Assembly: GCA_002480015.1 (NCBI GenBank)
Contig: DLQD01000128.1
Location: forward strand, 1 to 20,295
Direction: 5' to 3'
DNA from: Opitutia bacterium UBA7441
GTDB taxonomy: Bacteria; Verrucomicrobiota; Verrucomicrobiia; Opitutales; Coraliomargaritaceae
Length of the DNA: 20,295 nucleotides
Shown here: positions 1 through 7,699 of the stretch, piece by piece
Layout of the letters: each line of letters begins with the position of its first letter
Position numbering within the stretch: position 1 is the stretch's first letter
Notes under the pieces: generated by a model
The model's database searches: none
What the model saw: the letters and a program-made list of their open reading frames with translations, nothing else
What the model was told of the DNA's origin: nothing
Translations under genes and position numbers: made by a program

Positions 1-112
1 CTTAGATCAGAAAGACGTGCCTACTAATCATCTCGACCTAAGGTGCACTGAGCACCCAAGCCAGAAAAGCCAAGTCTTGCCATACCTTCATATCATCGCT
101 CACTCTGTGCAC
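1..112. other. Leader or intergenic segment before rpe
   Basis: No gene is supported here. The reading frame of rpe stays open upstream to position 17, but the extra 32 residues do not resemble the family and the enzyme's conserved N-terminus begins after 113. A short inverted repeat GGTGC-ACTGA-GCACC lies at 42-56; it has no T tract after it, so it is not a convincing terminator. A TATCAT hexamer at 91-96 resembles a -10 box, but no good -35 box is placed upstream of it, so I do not call a promoter. Confidence 0.4.
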
Positions 113-772
113 ATGCCCAGCCCGCACAAAACCTTACTCGCGCCGTCCCTACTTGCCGGTAACCATGCCAACCTCCAAAGCAGTCTGAAGGTCATCGAAA
201 ACGCCGGCTTGGAATGGGTACATCTGGACATCATGGACGGTCACTTCGTACCCAACCTCAGCTTCGGCCCGCAAACGGTCAAAGCGCTGCGCCCGGGGTC
301 GAAGCTCTTTTTCGACGTCCACCTCATGCTGGACAATCCGCACCTCTATATCGACGCCTTCCTCGATGCGGGTGCGGAGCAAATCACCATCCATGTGGAG
401 CCCGACTACCCCGTAGCTGAAACGCTGACCTACATCAAGTCGAAGGGCTGCTTGTGTGGTGTGGTGCTCAATCCGGACACACCGGCGGAAGCGGCCAAGG
501 AATTTCTGCCGGCCTGCGACATCGTCCTCCTCATGACGGTGCAACCGGGCTTCGGCGGGCAAAGCTTCCGCCACGATGTGCTGCCCAAGATCGAGCAGTT
601 GGACGCATGGCGGACAGAGTTCGGCTTGAACTACCGCCTCGAAATCGACGGCGGTGTGGACTTGCAGACCGCCTCACTCTGCACTGGACGCGGTGCGGAT
701 ACCTTGGTCGCCGGCACGGCGTTTTTTAAAGCGGACGACCAGGCCGCGTTTATCGATACGGTGACTGCGTAG
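113..772 (+). CDS. rpe: Ribulose-phosphate 3-epimerase
   Basis: Interconverts D-ribulose 5-phosphate and D-xylulose 5-phosphate in the cytosolic pentose phosphate pathway. From the ATG at 113 the protein has 219 residues, the usual family length, and starts directly into the family N-terminus (LLAPSLLAGN). Metal-ligand and catalytic positions of this TIM-barrel family are visible: H37 and D39 in HLDIMDGHFVPN, H70 in DVHLM, the phosphate-binding region VQPGFGGQSF (143-152), and D179 in EIDGGV. D39 and D179 correspond to the family's acid/base pair. The frame is open back to 17, but those residues look non-coding. No clear Shine-Dalgarno precedes the ATG. The gene converges on the amidase gene with 26 bases between their stops and no obvious terminator. 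Confidence 0.95.
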   Translation: MPSPHKTLLAPSLLAGNHANLQSSLKVIENAGLEWVHLDIMDGHFVPNLSFGPQTVKALRPGSKLFFDVHLMLDNPHLYIDAFLDAGAEQITIHVEPDYPVAETLTYIKSKGCLCGVVLNPDTPAEAAKEFLPACDIVLLMTVQPGFGGQSFRHDVLPKIEQLDAWRTEFGLNYRLEIDGGVDLQTASLCTGRGADTLVAGTAFFKADDQAAFIDTVTA

Positions 773-798
773 TTTTTGTTGGAGTCCCGCCTTAGCTA

Positions 799-1590
799 CT
801 AAAACAAATCCGTCCGGCGGTCTGCCCAGGCAGTCAGCTTACTGCGTACTGCTTCAACAAGGCCGAGGTCAATCTCCACTTCAAGTAAAGTCTCCGACTC
901 ACCTGCTTCGCCCACGATCTCGCCCCAAGGATCGACCACCATGGAGTGTCCGAAATAGCGAGTCTCGCCGACATCGCTTCCGTGGTCTTCGATGCCACAT
1001 TGATTGGTCGCGACTATAAAGCACTGATTCTCGATCGCTCGGGCACGGATCAAAGTGCGCCAATGTTCCAAGCGCGGATGAGGAAACGCAGCCGGCAGAA
1101 AAATCAGCTGACTGCCCTGCTCTGTAAGCCTTCTAAAAAGCTCGGGAAATCGCAGGTCATAGCAGATCGATGCCCCAAAGCGGCCCAGTGCGGCGTCGAA
1201 AGACACGCAGTCCTCACCGGCTTCGACATGGCGTTCTTCGTGGAATAGCGTAAAGAGATGCAACTTGCGGTAGCGCGTGAGTAATTGACCTTTATCATCG
1301 AAGTAATGGAAGCAATTGGCCGCCCGACCGGACTCAGACTTCACAAGGAAAGAACCGCAAACCGCGATCGAGTGGGTCTTTGCAATGGAGGCGACCGCAT
1401 GGGCCTGATCGACGGCGCGATCCAGTAGTTCACGATTTCTTTGCCAGTCAAATCCGGTGGTGCACATTTCCGGCAAGCAAAGCAGTTCGGCATCACTGGC
1501 TTTGGCAGACGCCGCCAACGACTCTATCCGCATGAGGTTGGTCTCCACGTCACCGCGGGCCACTTCGAACTGGGCTAAACTAAGCTTCAT
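799..1590 (-). CDS. Carbon-nitrogen hydrolase (nitrilase superfamily), omega-amidase-like
   Basis: A cytosolic C-N hydrolase of 263 residues with the complete Glu-Lys-Cys triad: E41 in LCLPEMCTTGF, K109 in RYRKLHLF, and C143 in SICYDLRFPELF. Length and motifs are closest to the YafV/Nit2 omega-amidase branch, which deaminates alpha-keto acid monoamides such as 2-oxoglutaramate. The substrate assignment is inference; the family also holds deaminated-glutathione amidases. The ATG overlaps the stop of the upstream YjdM-like gene in an ATGA arrangement (1587-1590), with a GAAGG just upstream, so translational coupling is likely. No signal peptide is seen. Confidence 0.88.
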   Translation of the reverse strand: MKLSLAQFEVARGDVETNLMRIESLAASAKASDAELLCLPEMCTTGFDWQRNRELLDRAVDQAHAVASIAKTHSIAVCGSFLVKSESGRAANCFHYFDDKGQLLTRYRKLHLFTLFHEERHVEAGEDCVSFDAALGRFGASICYDLRFPELFRRLTEQGSQLIFLPAAFPHPRLEHWRTLIRARAIENQCFIVATNQCGIEDHGSDVGETRYFGHSMVVDPWGEIVGEAGESETLLEVEIDLGLVEAVRSKLTAWADRRTDLF

Positions 1591-1940
1591 TCGTTGGCCT
1601 TCTTCACAAATTCCGTCTTCAGCTTCATCCCGCTAAACCCCTTGATCTTGCAATCGATATCGTGATCGCCGCCGACGAGGCGGATATTCTTCAACTTAGT
1701 GCCTATTCTCAGAGTGGATAAAGTGTCTCCGACTCTAAGGTCATCGATCACGGTCACCCTATCGCCGTCGTGCAGCCGCGTGCCAAAGGCATCGCGAAAT
1801 TCGACCGCCTTAGTATCAGAAGTCTCTATAGACTCACGCGTAAACTCTTGCTCACAATCCGGACATACGATGAGGCTGCCGTCATGACCGGTGTAAGAGG
1901 AATCACATTTCGGACAGTTGGGGAGTTCGAGTACGGACAT
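1587..1940 (-). CDS. yjdM: YjdM/PhnA-family zinc-ribbon protein
   Basis: A 117-residue protein with an N-terminal zinc ribbon (C9, C12, C26, C29 in CPKC and CPDC) and a C-terminal domain with FGTRLHDGD, VGDTLSTLRIGTKL and GGDHDIDCKIKGFSGMKLKTEFVKK. These are hallmarks of the family once named PhnA or alkylphosphonate uptake protein. The name came from proximity to phn genes; no phosphonate role is implied here, and the family's function is not established. The frame is open upstream to 1979, but the family begins at the ATG at 1938-1940 (MSVLELPNCPKC). Its stop overlaps the amidase start by four bases. Confidence 0.88.
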   Translation of the reverse strand: MSVLELPNCPKCDSSYTGHDGSLIVCPDCEQEFTRESIETSDTKAVEFRDAFGTRLHDGDRVTVIDDLRVGDTLSTLRIGTKLKNIRLVGGDHDIDCKIKGFSGMKLKTEFVKKANE

Positions 1941-1991
1941 GCAGACATGAGAGCGTGCGCAGACGATGGACGCAAGCACCTAGGCGGGCAA

Positions 1992-2073
1992 GGACCCTTA
2001 CCATGGGGTCAAGGTATGGCGATCATTCCGATCGCTATAAGCCGGACTTGCCCGCATTCGAATGGCGTGCGGG
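1992..2073. repeat. Three successive hairpin-forming inverted repeats between yjdM and the VF530-family gene
   Basis: The 146-base gap contains three inverted repeats in a row: GACCC...GGGTC within about 1993-2010; a ten-pair stem TATGGCGATC / GATCGCTATA with one G-T pair and loop ATTCC at 2015-2039; and CCCGCA...TGCGGG at 2051-2073 enclosing the palindrome ATTCGAAT. None is followed by a clear T tract on either strand. They could act as a weak terminator or mRNA 3'-end stabiliser for the VF530-family gene, or be a REP-like element. Function is unknown. Confidence 0.45.
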
Positions 2074-2086
2074 ACAGACGCCCTAC

Positions 2087-2323
2087 CTATTCATTTTCCC
2101 CATATTCCTCCAGGGTATAGACGAAGAGATCTTCCACTTCCTTGCGCGCCCAAGGTGTCTTGCGGAGAAACTTGAGGCTGGATTTGACCGAGGGATCATC
2201 ATTGAAGCAGCGAATTTTCACGCGTTCACCGAGGCCTTCCCAGCCATAGAATTCCTGCAGGCTGACCACGATCTTCTCAAGGGTCATTCCGTGGAGCGGG
2301 TTGTTGATTTGTTCCTTGGCCAT
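2087..2323 (-). CDS. VF530-family (DUF2132) small protein
   Basis: A 78-residue protein that matches the VF530/DUF2132 family over its whole length: NPLHGMTLEKI (8-18), FYGWEGLGERVKIRCF (25-40) and DPSVKSSLKFLRKTPWAR (43-60). Members are small cytosolic helical proteins sometimes called DNA-binding; I know of no established function. The ATG at 2321-2323 directly follows the stop of the aldo/keto reductase remnant (2324-2326). No Shine-Dalgarno is visible. Confidence 0.88.
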   Translation of the reverse strand: MAKEQINNPLHGMTLEKIVVSLQEFYGWEGLGERVKIRCFNDDPSVKSSLKFLRKTPWARKEVEDLFVYTLEEYGENE

Positions 2324-2515
2324 TTATGTTCTGCTATGTCCGTCGCCATAGCCGGCTGCTGTGTCGATTAAGTTAATGCCCGCATCGACCGCGGTATGTA
2401 GGGTTTGAGGGGAATCGCTGTCGTCCTGCGCACCCCAACTAGCGCCGATCGCCCATGCGCCAAAACCGACTTTGGAGGTTTCAAATAGAGTGGATCCTAA
2501 TTTGCGACATTTCAT
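2324..2515 (-). pseudogene. Aldo/keto reductase remnant, N-terminal fragment only
   Basis: The 63-residue frame starting at the ATG at 2513-2515 reads like the first fifth of an aldo/keto reductase: MKCRKLGST, SKVGFGAWAIG (14-24), TAVDAGINLIDTAAGYGDGHS (41-61). The Asp (D51) and Tyr (Y56) of the catalytic tetrad are present; the Lys and His, the rest of the barrel and the NADPH site are absent. The frame ends at TAA just after GHS, where intact members continue with Ser-Glu. The VF530-family start codon abuts this stop, so the missing 3' part was probably deleted up to, or replaced at, that gene. An in-frame GTG at 2596 would extend the N-terminus but adds non-conserved residues. Confidence 0.75.
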
Positions 2516-2592
2516 CAGAAAATCATGGGGAGATTGCTTAAAAATAACAGACCCTAAACAAAGCCTTAGCTGTAAAAAAAGATGCTCCAAAT

Positions 2593-4350
2593 TCACGGCA
2601 GCTGGGTGAAGTAAGACAAAGCCGATTTGTCGACCTTACGATTGGTCTGTATTTCCAAGACGCGTAGTCCCGCTTGCGGGAGAACCGATACCGCTTCAAT
2701 TAAAGAGTCCCAGTCTGTCACGGCTTGATGCGAAATAGTGTGAGCTTGGCACAGCTTTGCCAGATCAACATCCTGCGGAGTGGCAAAATACTGCTCGAAG
2801 GCCGGATCCATTTGAGCGACCGGGAGGTGTTCAAAGATACCACCGCCGTGGTTGTTGACGATAACAACAGTTAGGCTCCCCTTCAACTGTCTGGCCGCAA
2901 GTAGGCCGTTGCTATCGTGGAGAAAGGCAAGATCACCCGTCAGCAAGACCGCAGGCTTACCTCTGTGGGCGAGGCCGAGCGCGCTACTCAAAGTGCCGTC
3001 GATCCCGTTCGCACCACGGTTGCAGAAAATGGAGTGCGCTCGGTTACCGGCCGACCAAAAATATTCAGCATAACGCACACTCATACTACTGGCTAAAAAG
3101 ACCGGTGTGCCCACGGGCAAATGCCTTGAAAGTATCCACGACACTTTACCTTCAAAGAGAGTGTCCATCGCTTCCATACGGGCATCGATAGAAGACCTCG
3201 TATCCCGGTCAAGCACTGCCCAGGTTTTCGCCCACTCGGATTCAACGCTCTGATGCTGTAGGTGTTCGGCCAGTTCATGCGCATCGCCATACAGTGGCAT
3301 CGCGATGCGGTGCAAGGGATCGGTGTTGAACGGGCGCGAGGTTAGCAGAAAGGAAACCGCATCGAGCGAGCCGAGCCAGGCACGCAATACTTTGCTGGTG
3401 GGCAAAGTGCCCATTTGCAGAACGGCGGTCGGACGAAAGTGATTCGAATGAACAGAATCGCGGAGGAAGGTGTCGTAGCAGGTGATGAGCGCAGGGTTCT
3501 CTCCGGCGTGGTTGCGCAGCGGGTTAAGAATATCAGCCAACACCGGCCAGCCAAGCTTGTCGGCTATCATGGCGACCGCGTCAGAAAAGTCCTCGTCCCC
3601 TCCCCGCGGATTTTCCGTGCCGACAACGATGATTCCTTTGCGGTGGCTGCTCAGGCGCTCAAGCGCGACTTGATCGAGCCGGCCGCCGCAGAAGACCGCC
3701 TCGCAGGGGCGTGTGATAACGGTCGAGGCTGCTTCCAGTGTGGCTGCATCGACGACCGGCTTTAAGTTATCCGTCCCGGGATGCAGTGGGTCACGAAATG
3801 GGACGTTCAGGTGGACGGGGCCTGAATCCGATGCCATCGAAAGGTTGACCGCATGAACGAGCGTTTGGCGTAGATAGGCCAACATCCCGCTGCTGACCTC
3901 TGGCAGCGCCAACTCCGTAAAGAAACGCACGTAAGCGCCGTAAAGCTTGAGCTGATCGATGGTCTGCCCCGAGGAGCAGTCACGCAACTCCGGCGGACGA
4001 TCAGCAGTCAGCAAGAGAAGTGGCGTCCCACTCGTGGAGGCCTCAACCACTGCAGGCCAGTAATTGGCCGCAGCCGATCCAGAAGTGCAGACTAAGGCGA
4101 CAGGACGATGCGTGCGCTTCGCCAGACCCAGTGCGTAAAAGCCCGCAGAGCGTTCGTCAAGGATCGAGAGAGCTTCGATGCGTGGATTGCGAGCGGCGGC
4201 TACAGTCAACGGCGTCGAACGCGAACCTGGCGAGGTGACCACTGTTTCGACACCCAAACGCGCCAGTACTTCCATCGTGAGCGCGCCCCAGACTGAGTTT
4301 ACACTCGAGCGTGCAACGACATCAAAAGGTTTTGTTTCAGTTTCCCCCAT
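2593..4350 (-). CDS. menD: 2-succinyl-5-enolpyruvyl-6-hydroxy-3-cyclohexene-1-carboxylate synthase
   Basis: ThDP-dependent enzyme of menaquinone synthesis that joins isochorismate and 2-oxoglutarate with loss of CO2. From the ATG at 4348-4350 it has 585 residues. Visible features: TSPGSRSTPLT (39-49), the catalytic ThDP glutamate region LDERSAGFYALGLAKRT (E66), VCTSGSAAANYWPAV, LTADRPPELRDCSSGQTIDQ, and the C-terminal ThDP/Mg site NRGANGIDG...GDLAFLHDSNG...VIVNNHGGGIF. A TTG at 4386 is an alternative upstream start, but the ATG fits the family better; ACGGA lies just before it. Menaquinone is the likely electron donor for the ACIII operon 137 bases upstream, though menD may have its own transcript. 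No other men gene is in the window. Confidence 0.94.
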   Translation of the reverse strand: MGETETKPFDVVARSSVNSVWGALTMEVLARLGVETVVTSPGSRSTPLTVAAARNPRIEALSILDERSAGFYALGLAKRTHRPVALVCTSGSAAANYWPAVVEASTSGTPLLLLTADRPPELRDCSSGQTIDQLKLYGAYVRFFTELALPEVSSGMLAYLRQTLVHAVNLSMASDSGPVHLNVPFRDPLHPGTDNLKPVVDAATLEAASTVITRPCEAVFCGGRLDQVALERLSSHRKGIIVVGTENPRGGDEDFSDAVAMIADKLGWPVLADILNPLRNHAGENPALITCYDTFLRDSVHSNHFRPTAVLQMGTLPTSKVLRAWLGSLDAVSFLLTSRPFNTDPLHRIAMPLYGDAHELAEHLQHQSVESEWAKTWAVLDRDTRSSIDARMEAMDTLFEGKVSWILSRHLPVGTPVFLASSMSVRYAEYFWSAGNRAHSIFCNRGANGIDGTLSSALGLAHRGKPAVLLTGDLAFLHDSNGLLAARQLKGSLTVVIVNNHGGGIFEHLPVAQMDPAFEQYFATPQDVDLAKLCQAHTISHQAVTDWDSLIEAVSVLPQAGLRVLEIQTNRKVDKSALSYFTQLP

Positions 4351-4523
4351 TCCGTAGCAAATTAGCAGACTTCTGTCAGGATTCAACGACCGAAAACGAT
4401 CAACGAAAAGAGGACGTCAGGTCAGAGGTGCGCCCAATGGTTAACAGTTGCTCCCGAACTAAAAAGCTCTCCGCCCTGAAAACCGACCTAAAGATGCACA
4501 CGAGCAAGCACGCCGGCGTCCGA
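4351..4523 (-). other. Gap between the ccoP-like gene and menD
   Basis: No gene is supported. A 10-base perfect palindrome ACGCCGGCGT at 4510-4519 lies just past the ccoP-like stop, but it has no loop or T tract, so it is not a typical intrinsic terminator. In the menD direction a TTGAAT and a TAATTT hexamer sit 16 bases apart, but the second lies only eight bases from the menD ATG, so a promoter there is doubtful. Whether transcription continues from the respiratory operon into menD cannot be decided from the sequence. Confidence 0.3.
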
Positions 4524-5279
4524 TTAGTTCGCGGTTGCAGCTTCGGCGGCGGGTGTGGCTTCTTCGGCAACAGGCTGAACGACTGCTTCGGGGATAGGGC
4601 CGAGGCCCTCCTTCAGTTCGGCTGCCTGCCACGGTGTTGAGCGGCCCGCATACAGCGCGCTGTAATCGCCAATCATTGGCTCCGTCACCTCGGAGGCGGC
4701 GTTACCCCACTCCTGACGGACGTAAGTGATGACTGCGGCGATGTCCTTCTCGCTTAATGCGAGACCTGAGGAACCAAAGGCCGGCATATTACCATTATAA
4801 GTATTCCCCTTCACCACAATAGGACCATTTAGACCGTTAATCAAAATTCTGGCCATCACTTGCGGATGACCGACCACCCAATCGGAGCCAGCCAGCGGTG
4901 GATACACGCCAGGAACACCGTTACCATCGGCTTGGTGACACTGCGCACACTGATTACGATAAACTTTGGCACCACGATCAAAGAGAGAAATTTCTACTGG
5001 TTTGGGCGCACCCGCATTTGGATCAAAGTCCGGTGAATACGCATCCCAGCGGTAACCTCCAGAGTGCTCGACGAGATAGACCCCACCCCAAAAGCAGAGG
5101 GCGGCAAAGAAAAACATGAGGAAAATTGGAACGGGCGAGAAGCCTTCGTGCGGCTCCTCCTTTTCACGCATGAGTTGCGCATGCACCTCCTGCATGTGCT
5201 CATCCTGCATGGCGGCCTTTTCCATAGCCTCGCGGCCGACGGTATTCGCGGATGATTTTTTTTCGTCTTCGCTCATCAT
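4524..5279 (-). CDS. Membrane-anchored monohaem cytochrome c, CcoP-like subunit of the cbb3-type oxidase
   Basis: 251 residues: a charged cytoplasmic N-terminus, one membrane segment at about 48-70 (VPIFLMFFFAALCFWGG), then a single class I cytochrome c domain with C111-A-Q-C114-H115 and a probable distal Met in NGNMPAFG (M165). The tail after about 225 is Ala/Glu/Val-rich. Its place after ccoN and ccoO, and the anchored-cytochrome layout, identify it as the CcoP equivalent that feeds electrons to CcoO/CcoN. Canonical CcoP has two haem motifs and about 300 residues; only one motif is present here. The ATG overlaps the ccoO stop (ATGA, 5276-5279). It could also be regarded as a separate cytochrome c replacing CcoP. 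Confidence 0.85.
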   Translation of the reverse strand: MMSEDEKKSSANTVGREAMEKAAMQDEHMQEVHAQLMREKEEPHEGFSPVPIFLMFFFAALCFWGGVYLVEHSGGYRWDAYSPDFDPNAGAPKPVEISLFDRGAKVYRNQCAQCHQADGNGVPGVYPPLAGSDWVVGHPQVMARILINGLNGPIVVKGNTYNGNMPAFGSSGLALSEKDIAAVITYVRQEWGNAASEVTEPMIGDYSALYAGRSTPWQAAELKEGLGPIPEAVVQPVAEEATPAAEAATAN

Positions 5280-5944
5280 TCTAGAATCGGTGCCTCTGGC
5301 AGACTGTAATTGATTTTAAGGCTCAACAGATATTCGACTAATGCTTTGGCACGACGTGTTGGCACCACCTCATATCCAGGCTCAGGGCCGTATTCGGAAT
5401 TAGGAGGGAACTGAAGAGCATCCGTTGCAGGCGCGCCGTCGATCTCACGCGTTTCATAGAGAAATGCGTAAGGTGGCATGGTAGAACCTTTGGAAGTGAT
5501 TTGCGGGTTGTAGAGATGCAGGTGGTGCCAGTCAGCATTGAGCGGGCGACCGCCTACATGGACAAGGTCGGGTCCAGTGCGCATCGTGCCGAGCAGGACC
5601 CTCTCTTGTAGTATGTAGTCGCGTGCCACAGTCTGACGTGGACCCCAGCCGCGATCGATATCTGCACCGAAGTCAGCGCGGCGGACCTGTTGACTGTGAC
5701 AATACATACAACCCATCGAGATGTAGACTTCCTTACCTTGTTGAGCTAAGCCTACAGGCTTGGTCGGGAAGAGTGGCTCTCCCTCGGCCATTACCATGAT
5801 AGAGGGATCAGCATCTGAGGGCACCAACATCTCAGTGGTTTGAGTCAGGCTACCCAGTTGGATATTGCTAGTAAGAATCAGTCCAGTGAAGGAAAAGGCC
5901 AGTGCGAAGAAGATACCGCAGAAAAGGAGTGGTAAGTTTTTCAT
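5276..5944 (-). CDS. ccoO: cbb3-type cytochrome c oxidase subunit II (monohaem)
   Basis: 222 residues with an N-terminal membrane anchor (about 5-26) and one haem c site, C79-M-Y-C82-H83, in the CcoO signature MGCMYCHSQQVRR. Also typical are RGWGPRQTVARDYI, LGTMRTGPDLVHVGGR, WHHLHLYNPQ and STMPPYAFL. The periplasmic domain passes electrons to CcoN. The ATG overlaps the ccoN stop by one base (TAATG), and a strong AAGGAGG sits nine bases before it inside the end of ccoN, one of the clearest ribosome binding sites in the window. Confidence 0.95.
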   Translation of the reverse strand: MKNLPLLFCGIFFALAFSFTGLILTSNIQLGSLTQTTEMLVPSDADPSIMVMAEGEPLFPTKPVGLAQQGKEVYISMGCMYCHSQQVRRADFGADIDRGWGPRQTVARDYILQERVLLGTMRTGPDLVHVGGRPLNADWHHLHLYNPQITSKGSTMPPYAFLYETREIDGAPATDALQFPPNSEYGPEPGYEVVPTRRAKALVEYLLSLKINYSLPEAPILE

Positions 5945-7422
5945 TAAGCGATGCCTCCTTCCTTAGAATCATCGAGCAATGTGGGACCTTGCTTCGCCCG
6001 CACAGCACCGGCTGCAAAAAGCATCCAGAAAAAGTTAATCGCAAAAGCAACATGTCCAACCGTCAGGAATATTCCGGATACGGAACGCGCTTTCAGCCAA
6101 GGAATCGTATTTTGGACGGTTTCAAGGAATGGGATCTCGGCATTGTTCATCTCCAAGCCTTGAATCCAGCCCCCGACTTGGAGCGCGACAACCATTATCG
6201 TGATACCGATCGCGCAGCACCAGAAATGAATTTTGATCAATCCAGCAGACGGCCATTCACGTTTGAGCAAGCGAGGCATCATGTAGTAAACACCACCGAA
6301 CATGATCATGGTGAAGAAAGCGTAAACGCCATGGTGAGCGTGGCCCACGGTGAAGTGCGTGAAGTGCGTGATCTGATTGACCGTCCGCAAAGCCATGGCC
6401 GAGCCGATCAGGCTAACCAGCGTGTAAGAAATCGCACCAAAAACGACGAAACGAAGTGTTGGACTGCGCCAAACTTCCTTATGCAGGCCGACCACCGACA
6501 TATGGTGATTGATGCCGACCACTATGACAGGAATGACCATCATAACTGAAGCGACGATACCGGCAGAAATAAGCCAAACAGGAATGGGACCACCGATCAA
6601 GTGGTGCACGCCTGCCCAGTTGTAAAAAATAGCCAAAGCCCAGAAGCCAAGCACCGAAAGGTAGTAAGAATAAATTGGGCGCCCCAAGACCTTGGGAATC
6701 AAATAGTACGCGGTAGCTAAAGCCATCGGCGTTAGCCATAGTCCGAGCACGTTGTGCGCAAACCACCAGTTGGTAACCGATTGAACCACACCGCGAGCGG
6801 GGAACCAGATAATCATAATCTGCGCAACGACGTAGAGCCAAGGGAACCAAAAGAGCGCCGCCAGAATATACCATTGTGAAACGTAAACGTGATCTCCCTT
6901 GCGGAAACGAAAAGCCATCACGCCCCAGACACCGATGAGCGCGTAGGAAATAACGAGTAGCGGCGTCGCATAGTGCGGGATTTCTAACCACTCGACGGAT
7001 GTAATGTCGCCACGAAGAATACCGAAAATACCAACGCTTAGGCCAATATTCCAAAAAATACCCGCAATGAGCAAAATGCCCTTGTGATGAATCGGCGCAC
7101 GGCAGAGGCGCGCCATGATCCAGAGACCGACCGCGAAAATGATGTTATTCCCCCAGCCTAGCGCCATGGCGTTGAGGTGAGCGGAACGCACACGCCCAAA
7201 GGTCAGGAACTCGAATGTGCCGGCGAAGTCCGGTTCGTGCGCCTTAAAGGCAGCCAATAGAGCGAATATCGTGCCCAGCATCAGCCAGGAGATCGCTGAA
7301 ATAACGAAAAACAAAGCCGCCGAACGAATCGAAGCATCGATCTCGCTCAGCTCCGCACGGACGGCTTCGTTACTCGAGCTGTATGGGCTTTCTTGTGGAG
7401 ATTTGGACGGAGAGTCGCTCAT
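5944..7422 (-). CDS. ccoN: cbb3-type cytochrome c oxidase subunit I (catalytic)
   Basis: 492-residue polytopic haem-copper oxygen reductase of the C family, reducing O2 at a haem b3-CuB centre. Visible ligands: H82 in VRSAHLNAMALGWG (low-spin haem), H223 in WWFAHNVLG and H273/H274 in YNWAGVHHL (CuB), Y267 at the position of the C-family cross-linked tyrosine, and H361/H363 in VGHAHHGVY (haem b3 and low-spin haem). The N-terminus carries a roughly 30-residue Ser/Glu-rich extension before the first helix. A 59-base gap separates it from the ccoS-like gene, and its own ATG has no Shine-Dalgarno, only an AT-rich stretch. Confidence 0.96.
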   Translation of the reverse strand: MSDSPSKSPQESPYSSSNEAVRAELSEIDASIRSAALFFVISAISWLMLGTIFALLAAFKAHEPDFAGTFEFLTFGRVRSAHLNAMALGWGNNIIFAVGLWIMARLCRAPIHHKGILLIAGIFWNIGLSVGIFGILRGDITSVEWLEIPHYATPLLVISYALIGVWGVMAFRFRKGDHVYVSQWYILAALFWFPWLYVVAQIMIIWFPARGVVQSVTNWWFAHNVLGLWLTPMALATAYYLIPKVLGRPIYSYYLSVLGFWALAIFYNWAGVHHLIGGPIPVWLISAGIVASVMMVIPVIVVGINHHMSVVGLHKEVWRSPTLRFVVFGAISYTLVSLIGSAMALRTVNQITHFTHFTVGHAHHGVYAFFTMIMFGGVYYMMPRLLKREWPSAGLIKIHFWCCAIGITIMVVALQVGGWIQGLEMNNAEIPFLETVQNTIPWLKARSVSGIFLTVGHVAFAINFFWMLFAAGAVRAKQGPTLLDDSKEGGIA

Positions 7423-7481
7423 TTAAAAGAATGAAAGATGGCTAGTAGCGAATGGCGAAGTGGAAATGATAAAAATGTATC

Positions 7482-7691
7482 TTAGTTCTTCAGCTTCTTC
7501 TTTTTGTCAGGAAAGGAATCGGAGACTTCACCTTCAGGTTCCTCTTCGGTGAATATCGTTTTGGCTTGTGAATCGAAATTGCGGAATTGGCCTTTTTTCG
7601 CGCTCCAGTAGAAAGCACTGACCGCAACGGTGAAAAAGACCACCCCCAGGAAAATTAGTGGAATGAGGTCTGTATAGCTTTCAACATCCAT
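7482..7691 (-). CDS. ccoS: CcoS-like small membrane protein of cbb3 oxidase maturation
   Basis: 69 residues with one membrane helix (about 8-29) followed by FYWSAKKGQFRNFDSQAKTIF, matching the CcoS pattern of a helix followed by FxWxxxxGQFdD and an acidic stretch. CcoS is needed in other bacteria for cofactor insertion into CcoN. The charged tail (EEEPEGE, KKKKLK) is longer than in typical CcoS. It lies immediately before ccoN, where CcoQ or another small oxidase subunit could also sit, so an oxidase-subunit role is the main alternative. Confidence 0.68.
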   Translation of the reverse strand: MDVESYTDLIPLIFLGVVFFTVAVSAFYWSAKKGQFRNFDSQAKTIFTEEEPEGEVSDSFPDKKKKLKN

Positions 7692-7699
7692 ACAGCGGA

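Noticed and set aside
17..112. N-terminal extension of rpe by 32 residues
   Set aside because: The residues do not resemble the family and the conserved N-terminus begins just after the ATG at 113, which gives the standard length.
773..798. Bidirectional terminator between the converging rpe and amidase genes
   Set aside because: Only 26 bases with a short T run and no inverted repeat.
4351..4386. Upstream TTG start for menD
   Set aside because: The ATG at 4348-4350 gives a normal-length enzyme; the extra residues are not conserved in the family as I know it.
5902..6549. 215-codon open frame on the plus strand, antisense to ccoN
   Set aside because: Arg/His/Asp-rich shadow of a membrane protein gene; ccoN is certain from its ligands, and no start signal or domain supports the antisense frame.
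7482..7691. CcoQ rather than CcoS for the 69-residue protein
   Set aside because: FYWSAKKGQFRNFD followed by an acidic stretch fits CcoS better than CcoQ, though an oxidase-subunit role is not excluded.
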